Positions 36,627-45,674 of a stretch of DNA of 64,000 nucleotides are shown here, one piece after another (the stretch's first letter is position 1; each line of letters starts with the position of its first letter). Source of the stretch: Bradyrhizobium sp. GTDB lineage: Bacteria; Pseudomonadota; Alphaproteobacteria; Rhizobiales; Xanthobacteraceae. The stretch spans positions 1 to 64,000 of the forward strand of contig NZ_JACRAW010000113.1 of assembly GCF_016213215.1 (NCBI RefSeq), given 5' to 3'. A model generated the notes under the pieces. The model did not search any database, had not been told where the DNA came from, and saw nothing but the letters and a program-made list of their open reading frames with translations. The position numbers and the translations under genes were made by a program.

Positions 36627-36940
36627 GGACTTCGCGTCCAAGCGCGAACGTCGAGCGACCGATAACCTTCAGTACGTCCGCCGTGACAGTCTGCTGTTTC
36701 AATGATTCGCGCAGTTCCTCAGTGCGCGCCTGAACTCCTTCGAACGGCCGGACGATTACGATGGCGATGACGGCCTGATCGGCGAAAATAGAAATTGGCT
36801 CGATCTGCCTCTCGGTAAAGGGCCGGACGATCTGCCGCCTCAACGTGAAAACACCGATCGTTTCTCCCTTGCTCAGCTTGAGCGGAACGCCAGGTTTGTT
36901 CGGTGGCCGCCTAGCCGCTGGTACTCACGGGCAACCTCAC
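36627..36940 (-). pseudogene. GAF-domain signalling protein fragment
   Basis: Pieces in two frames read YQRLGGHRTN, then GVPLKLSKGETIGVFTLRR, then PFTERQIEPISIFADQAVIA and QQTVTADVLKVIGRSTF. This is the end of a GAF domain and linker common in Bradyrhizobium sensor kinases or cyclases. A frameshift near 36890 and loss of both ends show that it is dead. Confidence 0.65.
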
Positions 36941-37122
36941 CTTGCGCGGGTCAGCCAACAAATCAACGATTTGGACCGCGATACCGGATGTCGCGGCACG
37001 AGAAGTAGTGCTGCCGCCGTCGATTGGAATTGGATGCGCTCTTGCAAATGCCTCTAGCTCGGCGAAAAACCAGGACCTCGAACGCGTAGAAGCGGTGCGG
37101 CGTAGCGCCTTAAAGCAACGGC

Positions 37123-37824
37123 CTACGGCGCCAGATATCGCAGCAGTTCGGGGTTGCTGCGCACCTCGCCCCCGCCGCCTTGCAGCCCGACGCGGCCGCG
37201 GTCGAGCACGTACGCATAGCCTGCGACCTGCAGCGCGAGATCGAGATGCTGCTCGACGATGATGACCGCGATCTCCTTGGCTAGATCAATCAGCCGCTCC
37301 GTGATCTCCTCGATCACGCCGACCCAGACGCCTTCGGTCGGTTCGTCCAGCAACAAGAGCTTGGGATTGCCCAGCATCGCACGTCCGATCGCCAGCATCT
37401 TTCGTTCGCCGCCGGACAGTGTCCCGGCAGGCTGGTCAAGGCGTTGCCCAAGCTTTGGAAATATCGTTAAAACCCGATCGACGGCGGTAGCATCGCGGTT
37501 GGACAGCGAACCGACCGCCAGATTATCCCGCACCGAGAGGCGGGCGAACACCGAATGCTCCTGCGGCACATAGCCGATCCCCATCCGCACCCGCTCTTCG
37601 GTCCGACGGCGGGTGATGTCGCGGCCATCGAAGAAAACCTCGCCCCTTGAGCTCGGAAGCTCGCCCATGATCGTCTTCAAGAGCGTCGTCTTGCCGGCCC
37701 CGTTACGGCCCAGTACGGCGACCGCGCCGCGCCAGGGAATGCCCATGTTGAGATCGAATAGCACCTGGCTCCGGCCGTAACCGGCCTCGAGATGCCGGAT
37801 ATCGAGAAAATGCTGTTCAGGCAC
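37123..37824 (-). CDS. livF: LivF-type ABC transporter ATP-binding protein (amidase locus)
   Basis: A 233-residue ATPase: Walker A GRNGAGKTT, signature TLSGGERKM, Walker B LLLLDEPTEGV. It is the last gene of the second amide-type locus and overlaps livG by 8 bases. The LivF-type short tail is present. Confidence 0.88.
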   Translation of the reverse strand: MPEQHFLDIRHLEAGYGRSQVLFDLNMGIPWRGAVAVLGRNGAGKTTLLKTIMGELPSSRGEVFFDGRDITRRRTEERVRMGIGYVPQEHSVFARLSVRDNLAVGSLSNRDATAVDRVLTIFPKLGQRLDQPAGTLSGGERKMLAIGRAMLGNPKLLLLDEPTEGVWVGVIEEITERLIDLAKEIAVIIVEQHLDLALQVAGYAYVLDRGRVGLQGGGGEVRSNPELLRYLAP

Positions 37825-38551
37825 GACGAAGATAAATCTCCTGGACGCTCTTGCTGGCCTGAATTTCCGGAACCGTACCCGATGCGAGCACGCGACCCTG
37901 GTCGAGCACGGTGAGCCGATCGCAGATATCGCGGATGAAATCCAGATCGTGTTCGACGATGACGAGCGAGCAATGCCGTTTCACCGGCCGCAGTAGTTCA
38001 CCGGTGACACGACGTTCCTCAATACTCATGCCGCCGGTCGGCTCGTCCAGCAGCAGCAGGCGCGGCTTGCCGGCAAGCGCCATTGCGATCTCCAGCCATT
38101 GCTGCTGGCCGTGCGACAGTGTCGCCGCCGCGTCATGGGCGCAGTCAGCGAGGCGAAACTGACGCAGCATAGTAATTACCTGCTCGTGCAGCGCGCCGCG
38201 TGTGCGCGAGAATACCAGATCAAACAGGGAGGCACGCGCCTGCAGCGCCAACAGGACATTGTCATAGAGGGTCAGCGTCGGCAGGACGGAGGTGATCTGG
38301 AATTTCAGACTCATGCCGGCGCGAGCCCGCACGTGCGGGCTCAGCATGGTGATGTCGCTATTGATGAAACTGACCTTGCCTTGGGTCGGCATTTCCGCGC
38401 CGGCGATGCACTTCATCAACGTGCTCTTGCCAGAGCCGTTCGGTCCGATCAGCCCGTGAAACTCGTTCTCGCCGACCGTGAGCGCGGCACCGTCAAGCGC
38501 GGTCAGCTTGCCGAAAACCTTGACGATGCCGGCGGCTTCAAGAAGCGGCAT
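37817..38551 (-). CDS. livG: LivG-type ABC transporter ATP-binding protein (amidase locus)
   Basis: About 244 residues from ATG 38551 (MPLLEAAGIVKVFGKLTALD). Walker A is GPNGSGKST, the signature region LSHGQQQWLEIAMAL and Walker B LLLLDEPTGGM; the tail SKSVQEIYLRR is LivG-like. The LSHGQQQWLEI form is that seen in urea- and amide-type (UrtD-like) ATPases. It overlaps livM by 14 bases. Confidence 0.88.
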   Translation of the reverse strand: MPLLEAAGIVKVFGKLTALDGAALTVGENEFHGLIGPNGSGKSTLMKCIAGAEMPTQGKVSFINSDITMLSPHVRARAGMSLKFQITSVLPTLTLYDNVLLALQARASLFDLVFSRTRGALHEQVITMLRQFRLADCAHDAAATLSHGQQQWLEIAMALAGKPRLLLLDEPTGGMSIEERRVTGELLRPVKRHCSLVIVEHDLDFIRDICDRLTVLDQGRVLASGTVPEIQASKSVQEIYLRRA

Positions 38552-39644
38552 TGTGCTTTTCCTTCGCCTTCGCGCCAAAACTGCCGACGCGCTCGCGCTC
38601 CCCGACGACGAAGCTGATAAGGCCGAGCGGCCGAAACAGGATGACCAGCAGCAGCAGGACACCGAGAATGATCGGCCAGACGTCGCGATAATTGTCCGAA
38701 AGCCAAAAGCTGACGCCCTCGATAATGAGCGTCCCGATCACCGCACCGATCAGCGTGCCGGATCCCCCGAACAGGACGTACAAAACAACCTGCGTCGAGA
38801 GCACGACGCCAAGCATGCTGGGCCAGACGAAACCTTCGTGGTACGCATAGAGACTGCCCGCAAGCCCGGCGATCGCGCCGCCTACCGCGAACACGATCGC
38901 CTTCAGATGTTGCGTCTTGTAGCCGAAAAAGGCGATGCGCTGCTCGTTCTCGCGCAGACCCGCCAGTGCCAGTCCGAACTGCGACCGCACAAGGAACCGG
39001 CACAGGAGGTAGACGACGACGAGAATGCCGAGCGCGAGATAGTAGTAGACCGGCCCTTCGGTGATGTCGTAGCTGCCGAGCGTCATTGGCGGGATCGAAG
39101 GAATGCCGTTCTGTCCGCCGAGATAGTACCAGCCGCGTGCAAGCCGGTCAGCCGCATAGGAGCCGGTAAGCGTGCCGAGCGCGACGAAGATCACGCTCGA
39201 CTGGTGCCGCCCCAGCAAAAGGAATCCGCCGAGCATCAACGAGACAGCAAGCCCGATCAACGTTCCCGCCGGCAGCACCAGGAAAATCGAGGTGATGTCG
39301 AGGTCGCGCGCGAGCAGTGCGACACCATAGCCGGCACAGCCGAAGAATAGGGCCTGGCCGAAGCTCATGATCCCGGCATAGCCCCACACCAGATCGAACG
39401 AGAGCGCGAATAGGGCGAGGATCAGAACACGGGTTGCAAAAACCGTGAGATAGTCCTGCAGCACGAGCGGCAGGACCAACGCCGCGAGCAGCACCCCGCC
39501 TTCAACGATCAGCAGGATGCTCGGCTCTGCCGCGGCTCCTCCGGTGCTCCGAGTTTCAGCCATCGCGACGTCCGGTCCATCGCCGGGATCGGCGTGGACA
39601 ACCTGCTTTGCGGCGCCCATCAGTTCAGCACCACTCTTTAGCAT
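38538..39644 (-). CDS. livM: LivM-type branched-chain ABC permease (amidase locus)
   Basis: A 368-residue membrane protein with 9-10 helices and the LivM opening WGYAGIMSFGQALFFGCAGY. An N-terminal cytoplasmic stretch of about 40 residues precedes helix 1. The start overlaps the binding-protein stop; ATG 39620 is an alternative. It pairs with the LivH at 40862. Confidence 0.88.
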   Translation of the reverse strand: MLKSGAELMGAAKQVVHADPGDGPDVAMAETRSTGGAAAEPSILLIVEGGVLLAALVLPLVLQDYLTVFATRVLILALFALSFDLVWGYAGIMSFGQALFFGCAGYGVALLARDLDITSIFLVLPAGTLIGLAVSLMLGGFLLLGRHQSSVIFVALGTLTGSYAADRLARGWYYLGGQNGIPSIPPMTLGSYDITEGPVYYYLALGILVVVYLLCRFLVRSQFGLALAGLRENEQRIAFFGYKTQHLKAIVFAVGGAIAGLAGSLYAYHEGFVWPSMLGVVLSTQVVLYVLFGGSGTLIGAVIGTLIIEGVSFWLSDNYRDVWPIILGVLLLLVILFRPLGLISFVVGERERVGSFGAKAKEKHNAAS

Positions 39645-40858
39645 TCCTTGGGATCGACGAGACCGTTGCTGCGAGCCACGATTTCATAATCTCCATTCTT
39701 GGCGACGGCGGTGTACATGTTCATCTTGCAGTGGCGTTTGCCTGGAACCATCTCGGCCGGTCCACCCGGTCCTTCGGCAATCTTGGCGTGATCAAGCGCT
39801 CCGGCAACCGAGTCACGATCGACCTTGCCGGCCTCCTTGACGGCGGCTTCCCAGAGCTTGAGACCGCGATAGGTGCCTGTCGCCGCGCTGCCGGCTGCAA
39901 ACAGGATCTTGCCGGGAAATTCCTTGTCGTAGGTCGCCTGGATCTTGGCGCTGCCCGGATCGTCCTTCGTAACCGCCCTGAAATAATCGAGACAGCTTGC
40001 AAGCCCCTCGATTTCGTTGGGCTGATTGATGTTGAGCGTGTTCTCGTCATAGTACACGCAGGCAAGCCGGCCGCCGTTCTTCAGGAACCCAGCTTCATAA
40101 AGCTGTTTGAAAAAAGGACCGACGCCCGGCGGAATCACCGTGTTGAAGACGACGTCGATCTTGTTGGAGATGATGCGATTGACGGTCGCGCTGAAGTCCA
40201 CCTGGTCGAGCGGGTAGTACTCCTCGAACACGACTTCGCCGCCGTTCGATTCGATCACCTTGCGTGCATAGACGTTCAGGGTATGCGGCCAGACGTAGTT
40301 GGCGCTGGGCAGCGCGAACTTCTTGCCGCCATTCTTGATGAGCCAGGGAATGAATTCGTCGCATTGCTGGGCCGGTGTAGGCCCGGTGCAGAACAGATAG
40401 GGGGTGCACTCCTTGCCTTCATAAAGCTGCGGATAGATGTACAGCGTCTTGCCGCGGGCGACGATCGGGTCCTTGATCGCGTTGCGCATCGAACTCGTGA
40501 TGCCGCCGAGCACCATGTCCACCTTGTCGCGCTGGATCAGCTTGCGGACATTGCCGACGGCCACCGATTCGTTGGAGGCGGTATCCTCGATGTAGAGCTC
40601 GAGCGGCCGCCCCAGCAGGCCGCCGGAGTCGTTGATCTCCTTGATCACCATCTTGGCCACGTTGGCATCGGCATTGCCGGCATAGGCGATCGGACCGGTC
40701 AGGTCTGTCGCGATACCGACCTTGATCGGGCCTTGGGCGGCGTTGGCCCAGTCGGGCCGGATCACCCAGCTGCCGACGCCGGTCGCGATGGCACCGGACG
40801 CGAAGGCAAGACTCCTAAGAAAGCGACGACGGGTGAGACTAACGCGATCTGGGAACAT
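39638..40858 (-). CDS. Tat-exported substrate-binding protein (amidase locus)
   Basis: A 406-residue periplasmic binding protein. The leader SLTRRRFLRSLAFASG is a twin-arginine signal, which means that it is exported folded. The mature part begins near IKVGIATDLTGPIAYAGNAD, Peripla_BP_6 type. Gene order livH-binding protein-livM differs from the nitrilase locus, so the two loci are not simple copies. Likely ligand: an amide or amide-like compound for the adjacent amidase. Confidence 0.88.
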   Translation of the reverse strand: MFPDRVSLTRRRFLRSLAFASGAIATGVGSWVIRPDWANAAQGPIKVGIATDLTGPIAYAGNADANVAKMVIKEINDSGGLLGRPLELYIEDTASNESVAVGNVRKLIQRDKVDMVLGGITSSMRNAIKDPIVARGKTLYIYPQLYEGKECTPYLFCTGPTPAQQCDEFIPWLIKNGGKKFALPSANYVWPHTLNVYARKVIESNGGEVVFEEYYPLDQVDFSATVNRIISNKIDVVFNTVIPPGVGPFFKQLYEAGFLKNGGRLACVYYDENTLNINQPNEIEGLASCLDYFRAVTKDDPGSAKIQATYDKEFPGKILFAAGSAATGTYRGLKLWEAAVKEAGKVDRDSVAGALDHAKIAEGPGGPAEMVPGKRHCKMNMYTAVAKNGDYEIVARSNGLVDPKEC

Positions 40859-40861
40859 GGG

Positions 40862-41719
40862 CTAAACCCCTCTTCCAGCAATGAGGCCTTGCGGCCGGAA
40901 CTTAATGAAGGCGATGGCGAGTACGAAGACGAGGACGTCGGCGACTACCGGCGCCATTACCCAGGGCAGCGCGGCGCTCATCGTGCCGATCACGCCAGCC
41001 CCTACCACAGGGCCGATGAACGATCCGACGCCGCCGACCATGACCGCGACAAATCCCTGGATCAGGAAGCGGATGCCGAGATCGGCGAAGAGGCTGAACA
41101 CCGGGACGATCAGGGCACCCGCGAGTCCTGCCAGCGCCGCGCCGAACGCGAAGGCGGTGCCGTAGATCAGGGGCGTGGAAATTCCGGATGCGCGCGCGAG
41201 CGAGGGATTTTCAAGCGTGGCACGGACACGCAAGCCGAAGCTCGTGCGCGAGAGCAGCAGATAGCACGCCCCCATTACCAGAACCGTGGCCACGATGATG
41301 ATGAGGCGCCAGGTCGAGATGTGAGTCGTGCCGATATCGATCGAACCGCCGATCGGCTCCGGCACGGTCAGATAAAAGCCGCCGATCAGCCCCCGCACGC
41401 TTTCGCGGATGATCAGGCCCAATGCATAGGTGCCGAGCATCGCCACGATCGGCGCGGCATAGAAGCGCCGGATGATCAGCGCCTCCAGCGCAAAGCCAAG
41501 CGCGCCGACCAGGACCGGCGCCGCGACCATGCCGGCCCAGATCGGGAGGCCATGCCCATAGGCGAGGTAGGTGACATAGGCCCCGAGCAGGACGAACTCG
41601 CCCTGCGCGAAATTGAAGATGCCCATCATGCTGGCGATGATCCCGAGCCCCAGCACGACCAGAACGATGATCGCGGCGAAGCTTAGGATTTCGAACGCGG
41701 CGACGAATGCGCTAGCCAT
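40862..41719 (-). CDS. livH: LivH-type branched-chain ABC permease (amidase locus)
   Basis: A 285-residue permease with about eight helices. The early loop GIFNFAQGEFVLLGAYVTYL and the LivH loop SFGLRVRATLENPSLARASG are family marks. It stands 36 bases after the amidase stop and 3 bases before the binding-protein start, so one transcript is likely. Confidence 0.9.
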   Translation of the reverse strand: MASAFVAAFEILSFAAIIVLVVLGLGIIASMMGIFNFAQGEFVLLGAYVTYLAYGHGLPIWAGMVAAPVLVGALGFALEALIIRRFYAAPIVAMLGTYALGLIIRESVRGLIGGFYLTVPEPIGGSIDIGTTHISTWRLIIIVATVLVMGACYLLLSRTSFGLRVRATLENPSLARASGISTPLIYGTAFAFGAALAGLAGALIVPVFSLFADLGIRFLIQGFVAVMVGGVGSFIGPVVGAGVIGTMSAALPWVMAPVVADVLVFVLAIAFIKFRPQGLIAGRGV

Positions 41720-41755
41720 GGGTTGCGATCCTAGCAGCCGGCATGGCGCAATCCC

Positions 41756-43270
41756 TCACATCTTCTTCCAGTCGCCGGCCTGCTCGAAGGCATGGGCTGC
41801 GCGATAGATCGTCGTCTCCTCAAAGTGCCGGCCGACCAGCATCACGCCGACGGGCAGGCCATCAACCATGCCGCAGGGCAGCGACATCGCCGGATGGTGC
41901 GTGATGTCGAAGGGTGCCGTGTTGGCGATCATTTCGAGCGCCCGGGCGACGTAATCCTCGCGGCTGGCATTGGCGGACGGCAGCAGCGTCGCCTTCATCG
42001 GTGTCGTCGGCAGCAGCAGCAGATCGTAGGCATTGAGCACCTTGTCGTAGGCCGCGGTCAGCCGGCGGGAGATGTTTAGGGCCTTGCCGTAGTAGCGCGG
42101 ACCGAAGGTGTTGTTGATGTAGGTGCCGAGCATCATGAACAGCTTGGTCGTCTCGGAAAGCGAGTCGGCCTGCCGGCGCCAGCCTCGGTGGAAGTCCATC
42201 AAAGAGGTCGAGTAGAGATCGGCGCGGCTCAGACCATAGCCGTCGCCGAACATCATGGTCTGCGTCATGCCCTCGGTGCCGATCGGCGTCCAGATCGCAG
42301 GGCCTAGCAGATGCATCGGGATGGAGACGTCCTCGATGGTGGCGCCAAGGCCTCTGAAGCGCTTCGCCGCCTCGCGCACGCTTTCGTTGACCGCGCTTTC
42401 CGCGGTCGGCTGCTCAAAGCCTTCCTTCAGGATGCCGATCTTGAGGCCCTTCACGTCGCCGCCGAGCGCCTTCGTGTATTCCTCGACCTTCGGCGCCTTG
42501 ATGCGCGGATCGTAGCCATCGTCCCCGGCAATCACTTCCAGCAGAAGCGCGTTGTCGGCGACCGTGGCGGTCATCGGCCCGGTATGGTCGACGAAGATCT
42601 CGATCGGCATGATCCCGGTATAGGGGACAAGGCCCCAGGTTGGCTTCATTCCATAAATGCCGCAGAACGAAGACGGCATACGGATGGAGCCGCCTTGGTC
42701 GCCGCCCATCGCCATATCGACCTCACCGAGCGCAACGACAACGCCGCTACCGGAGGACGAGCCGCCGGCCGAATAGCCCATCTTGTGCGGGTTGTGCACC
42801 GGCCCCACCGCGCCGGTGTGGCTGCCGCCGGACATGCAGAAGGATTCGCAGTGGGTCTTGCCAACGATCTCGGCCCCGGCATCCAGCATGCGGGTGACGA
42901 CCGTGGCGTCGAAGTCGGGCACATAGCCTTCCAGCGTCGCCGATCCGTTCATCATCGGCACGCCCGCGAGCATGATGTTGTCCTTGAGCGCGACCGTCTT
43001 GCCCTTGAGCTTGCCGGAAGACGCCCCCTTCACTGTCGCCTTCCGGTACCAGGCGTTGCGCGGATTTTCCTCAGGCGAAGGGCGATAGCCGGGCGTCCGC
43101 GGGTATTTCACCGGTGGAACTTCATCGGGCATCGCGGCAACCAGATTGTACGCATCGACCGAGCCCTGCATCAGGCCGCGAAATGACGCAACGTCTTCAT
43201 CGGTCAGCGAAAGACCGCACTGGTCGGCGACCGCGCGAAGTTGGGTGGGAGTTGGAAGGACGACTGACAC
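41756..43270 (-). CDS. amidase-signature family amidase
   Basis: About 504 residues from GTG 43270, which has AGGAG 6 bases upstream; the frame is open to 43336. The Ser-cisSer-Lys triad is visible: Lys in KTVALKDNIMLAG, and the serines in GYSAGGSSSGSGV about 80 residues on. Length and a N-terminal helical domain fit the aliphatic or aryl amidases that hydrolyse amides to acid and ammonia. No signal peptide. It sits between the AmiC-like protein and livH. Confidence 0.9.
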   Translation of the reverse strand: MSVVLPTPTQLRAVADQCGLSLTDEDVASFRGLMQGSVDAYNLVAAMPDEVPPVKYPRTPGYRPSPEENPRNAWYRKATVKGASSGKLKGKTVALKDNIMLAGVPMMNGSATLEGYVPDFDATVVTRMLDAGAEIVGKTHCESFCMSGGSHTGAVGPVHNPHKMGYSAGGSSSGSGVVVALGEVDMAMGGDQGGSIRMPSSFCGIYGMKPTWGLVPYTGIMPIEIFVDHTGPMTATVADNALLLEVIAGDDGYDPRIKAPKVEEYTKALGGDVKGLKIGILKEGFEQPTAESAVNESVREAAKRFRGLGATIEDVSIPMHLLGPAIWTPIGTEGMTQTMMFGDGYGLSRADLYSTSLMDFHRGWRRQADSLSETTKLFMMLGTYINNTFGPRYYGKALNISRRLTAAYDKVLNAYDLLLLPTTPMKATLLPSANASREDYVARALEMIANTAPFDITHHPAMSLPCGMVDGLPVGVMLVGRHFEETTIYRAAHAFEQAGDWKKM

Positions 43271-43424
43271 TGCGCTCTCCTGAAGCTTTTTGATCCCTGG
43301 GCGCGAAGCCGCAGGCGCGCATGGCGCGCGGGTCACTCGGCTTCATGCGGGCATTACAAACGGAAATATTTTCCTTTTCAAGGTTTATTTCGAACTTTCG
43401 CTTGGGAAATGGCCGCGGGCGCTT

Positions 43425-44609
43425 TCAGAGTGTCATGATCATCCTGAAATCTAGACCATCGGCCTCGGCGAGATATATCGGCATTTCGGCGTTGCCGTCG
43501 CGAATGGTGACGGGGCCGCGCGCGGCCGTGTAGACGATGTTGCGGGCGGCGGCGAGCAACGGCTCCAGCGACAGCGAACCCGCGCGGTTCGCGGCGGCTT
43601 CTAGGAAGCGCAATCCTTCGTAGTTGGACTGGCCGACGGATCCGATCGGCGGCGCGTGCGGGCCGAACATGCTGCGGTAGTCGCTCAAGAATTCGTCGTT
43701 GGCGCTCGAGGCGAGGCAGTTGAAATAGCCGGAGGCGCAGAAGAGGTTCTCGGTGTTGTCGGCACCGATGCCGAGCAGGACGGTTTCGTCCATCGCGCCG
43801 GCCAGGCGCAGCGTCGTCGCGGCGAGGCCGCATTCGGCGAAGGCGCGGTTAAAAATGATGCTGTCGGTGCCGATCAGCGAAATCAGCACGACGTCGGGCT
43901 TGGCAGCGCGTATGCGCGCCACGTGCGGCTCGTGATTATCTTCGCCGACCGGCACGAACTCTTCGCCGACGACTATTCCGCCGGTTTCCCTGATGTACCG
44001 TTTCACCGCGCGATGCGACTGCCAGGGCCAGACATAATCGCTCCCGATCAGGTACCAGCGCGAGGCCTTCCTGGCGTCGGCGAGCCAATGGATTGAGGGC
44101 CGGCTCTGGCTGCGCGGCGTCTCGCCGATCGCCATCACGCCCGGAGTCCGCTCGCCGCCTTCATAGACCGGCGTGTAGATATAGGGGATGCGATTGCGCG
44201 TGAGCTTGCGCAGCGCCACGCGAACCACGCTCATGTGCGAGCCCATAATGAGATCAACCTCGTCGGAGGCGATCGCCTCCGCCGCGCGCGCCACGACTTC
44301 CTGCAGCGATCCGCCGGCGTCGTACATGGACATCTCGATCTCGCGCCCGAGAATGCCGCCGCGCTTGTTGATTTCGGCGAGCGCTAAAAGCGCGCTGTTG
44401 GTGGAGCTCGGACCCCAGATGCCGGGCGACCCGGTGAAGGTGAGAAAATTGCCGACCCGCAGCTTGCTGCCGGCCCCTCGCCGTTTTGAGAAATGCGCCC
44501 GAGTCGGGGACAAGTCGAGACCGGTCGCGCCCGACGACAAATTCCGAAACAGGAGCGACGGCGGAATCGCGGGACCGCCATGAGCCGGTAAGTTTACGGT
44601 CGAGCGCAC
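43425..44609 (-). CDS. AmiC-like binding protein without signal peptide
   Basis: About 394 residues from GTG 44609, with GGAG 5-6 bases upstream; the frame is open to 44642. The binding-protein fold begins near LRVGNFLTFTGSPGIWGPSS, and GGILGREIEMSMYDAGGS matches the AmiC group (Peripla_BP_5), as in the protein at 34556. It has a polar N-terminal extension of about 50 residues and no signal peptide, so it is likely a cytoplasmic sensor. Unlike the other locus, no amiR follows; the next gene is the amidase, 154 bases downstream. Confidence 0.8.
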   Translation of the reverse strand: MRSTVNLPAHGGPAIPPSLLFRNLSSGATGLDLSPTRAHFSKRRGAGSKLRVGNFLTFTGSPGIWGPSSTNSALLALAEINKRGGILGREIEMSMYDAGGSLQEVVARAAEAIASDEVDLIMGSHMSVVRVALRKLTRNRIPYIYTPVYEGGERTPGVMAIGETPRSQSRPSIHWLADARKASRWYLIGSDYVWPWQSHRAVKRYIRETGGIVVGEEFVPVGEDNHEPHVARIRAAKPDVVLISLIGTDSIIFNRAFAECGLAATTLRLAGAMDETVLLGIGADNTENLFCASGYFNCLASSANDEFLSDYRSMFGPHAPPIGSVGQSNYEGLRFLEAAANRAGSLSLEPLLAAARNIVYTAARGPVTIRDGNAEMPIYLAEADGLDFRMIMTL

Positions 44610-44706
44610 GCCAACTCCTGTCTGTCTGCTGCCGGGCCGCAATGCATGCAGCGGGCGGCCAGCGCCCCTCCCTGGTTTAGTTGCGAAAATATCCTATTTG
44701 AAAATA

Positions 44707-44718
44707 TTGAATGTTCAA
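44707..44718. promoter_or_regulatory. candidate MarR operator
   Basis: TTGAATGTTCAA has inverted TTGAA/TTCAA arms in an AT-rich island between the divergent amiC-like and marR genes. AT-rich short palindromes in such places often bind MarR proteins. Function inferred from position. Confidence 0.35.
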
Positions 44719-44790
44719 CAATTGAAGTGCATATAGATGCAGCATTGCTGCAAGACATTCACTCATTTGGGTCAGAACGAAGTTTCAGCC

Positions 44791-45234
44791 GTGGCCAAGC
44801 CGCCGAGAGAGAACTCCCCCATCACCGAACACCTCACCTATCTGCTCGCGCAAGCCAACCGGGAGATCAACCGACAGTTGGAACTGCGGCTGAGCCAAGA
44901 GGGCGTACCCGTCGAGCAATGGCGCATTCTGAAAGTTCTGTCGGACGGGAACGGCCATTCCATGGGCGAGCTTGCCGATGCGGTCTTGCTCAACCATCCG
45001 ACGCTGACCAAGATGATCGACCGCATGGTGTCCGATAACTTGGTTTATCGCGTCCAGGATCCCAGGGATCGCCGCAAGGTCCTGATGTTCATCTCCGACC
45101 GCGGCAAGGCGCTGTGCAAGCGGCTCAATTCACTGGCGGTGAGCCAGGAAGAGCACATCCTAGAGAGCTATGGTGACGAGTCGACCAACCAACTGAAGCG
45201 GCTATTGGAGAGCTTGATCGACACTTCGAATTGA
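44791..45234 (+). CDS. MarR family transcriptional regulator
   Basis: About 147 residues from GTG 44791 (MAKPPRENSP); an ATG at 44737 is in frame. The winged-helix core is visible: VEQWRILKVLSDGNGHSMGE, then LTKMIDRMVSDNLVYRVQDP and the wing DRRKVLMFISDRG. It is divergent from the AmiC-like/amidase locus and probably controls it. The gene ends just before IS1182-like fragments. Confidence 0.88.
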   Translation: MAKPPRENSPITEHLTYLLAQANREINRQLELRLSQEGVPVEQWRILKVLSDGNGHSMGELADAVLLNHPTLTKMIDRMVSDNLVYRVQDPRDRRKVLMFISDRGKALCKRLNSLAVSQEEHILESYGDESTNQLKRLLESLIDTSN

Positions 45235-45235
45235 G

Positions 45236-45540
45236 CGGATAGATATCGAACCGTTCGAGCGAGCGCCCAATCAAGCCCTTGGCGGGCAACATCTTCGCGG
45301 GCCGGATTGCCGGCGTCGCCTCGACATCGAAGATGATCACGTTCTCGACATCGATCGTCGAGTGGGCGAAGAAGGCTTGGCCGCCGTGCGCCCCCCGTCC
45401 AGCGCGCCGCTGGGTCGGAGGGCGGCACGAACTTCAGGGTGACCTCGGTCGCTGCTCCGAAATCAGCATCATCACGGACAGCCAGATACTCATCGATTGC
45501 GCGTCCGGCGGAAGTCCCTTGTCCGTTCATTGGCGGTCGT
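45236..45540 (-). mobile_element. IS1182-like transposase fragment, copy 1
   Basis: About 305 bases closely similar to 45893-46200 in the same orientation. The decoded part AGRAIDEYLAVRDDADFGAA and TEVTLKFVPPSDPAARWTG is a central piece of an IS1182 transposase. Frameshifts break the rest and both ends are missing. Confidence 0.75.
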
Positions 45541-45559
45541 GGCAACGACACCATCAACG

Positions 45560-45672
45560 TCGGGGACGGCTGGGAAAGTAGATATCCGCGATCTCCTCTC
45601 CGGCCTCGAACAAAATCTTATCGTGTTCGAGATGGACAGGTTTCAAGTGAGGCCGAAGGGCTGCAGCATCAA
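45560..45672 (-). pseudogene. Crp/Fnr family regulator fragment
   Basis: On the minus strand ALRPHLKPVHLEHDKILFEA followed by GEEIADIYFPS is the start of a cyclic-nucleotide-binding domain as in Crp/Fnr regulators. Only about 35 residues remain, sandwiched between two transposase fragments. Confidence 0.6.
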
Positions 45673-45674
45673 TT

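Noticed and set aside
39608..41686. Plus-strand open frame of 692 codons opposite the binding-protein and livH genes
   Set aside because: It is rich in Arg, Asp, Gly and His, as expected for the antisense of GC-rich genes, and has no domain or start signal. The minus-strand genes are unmistakable.
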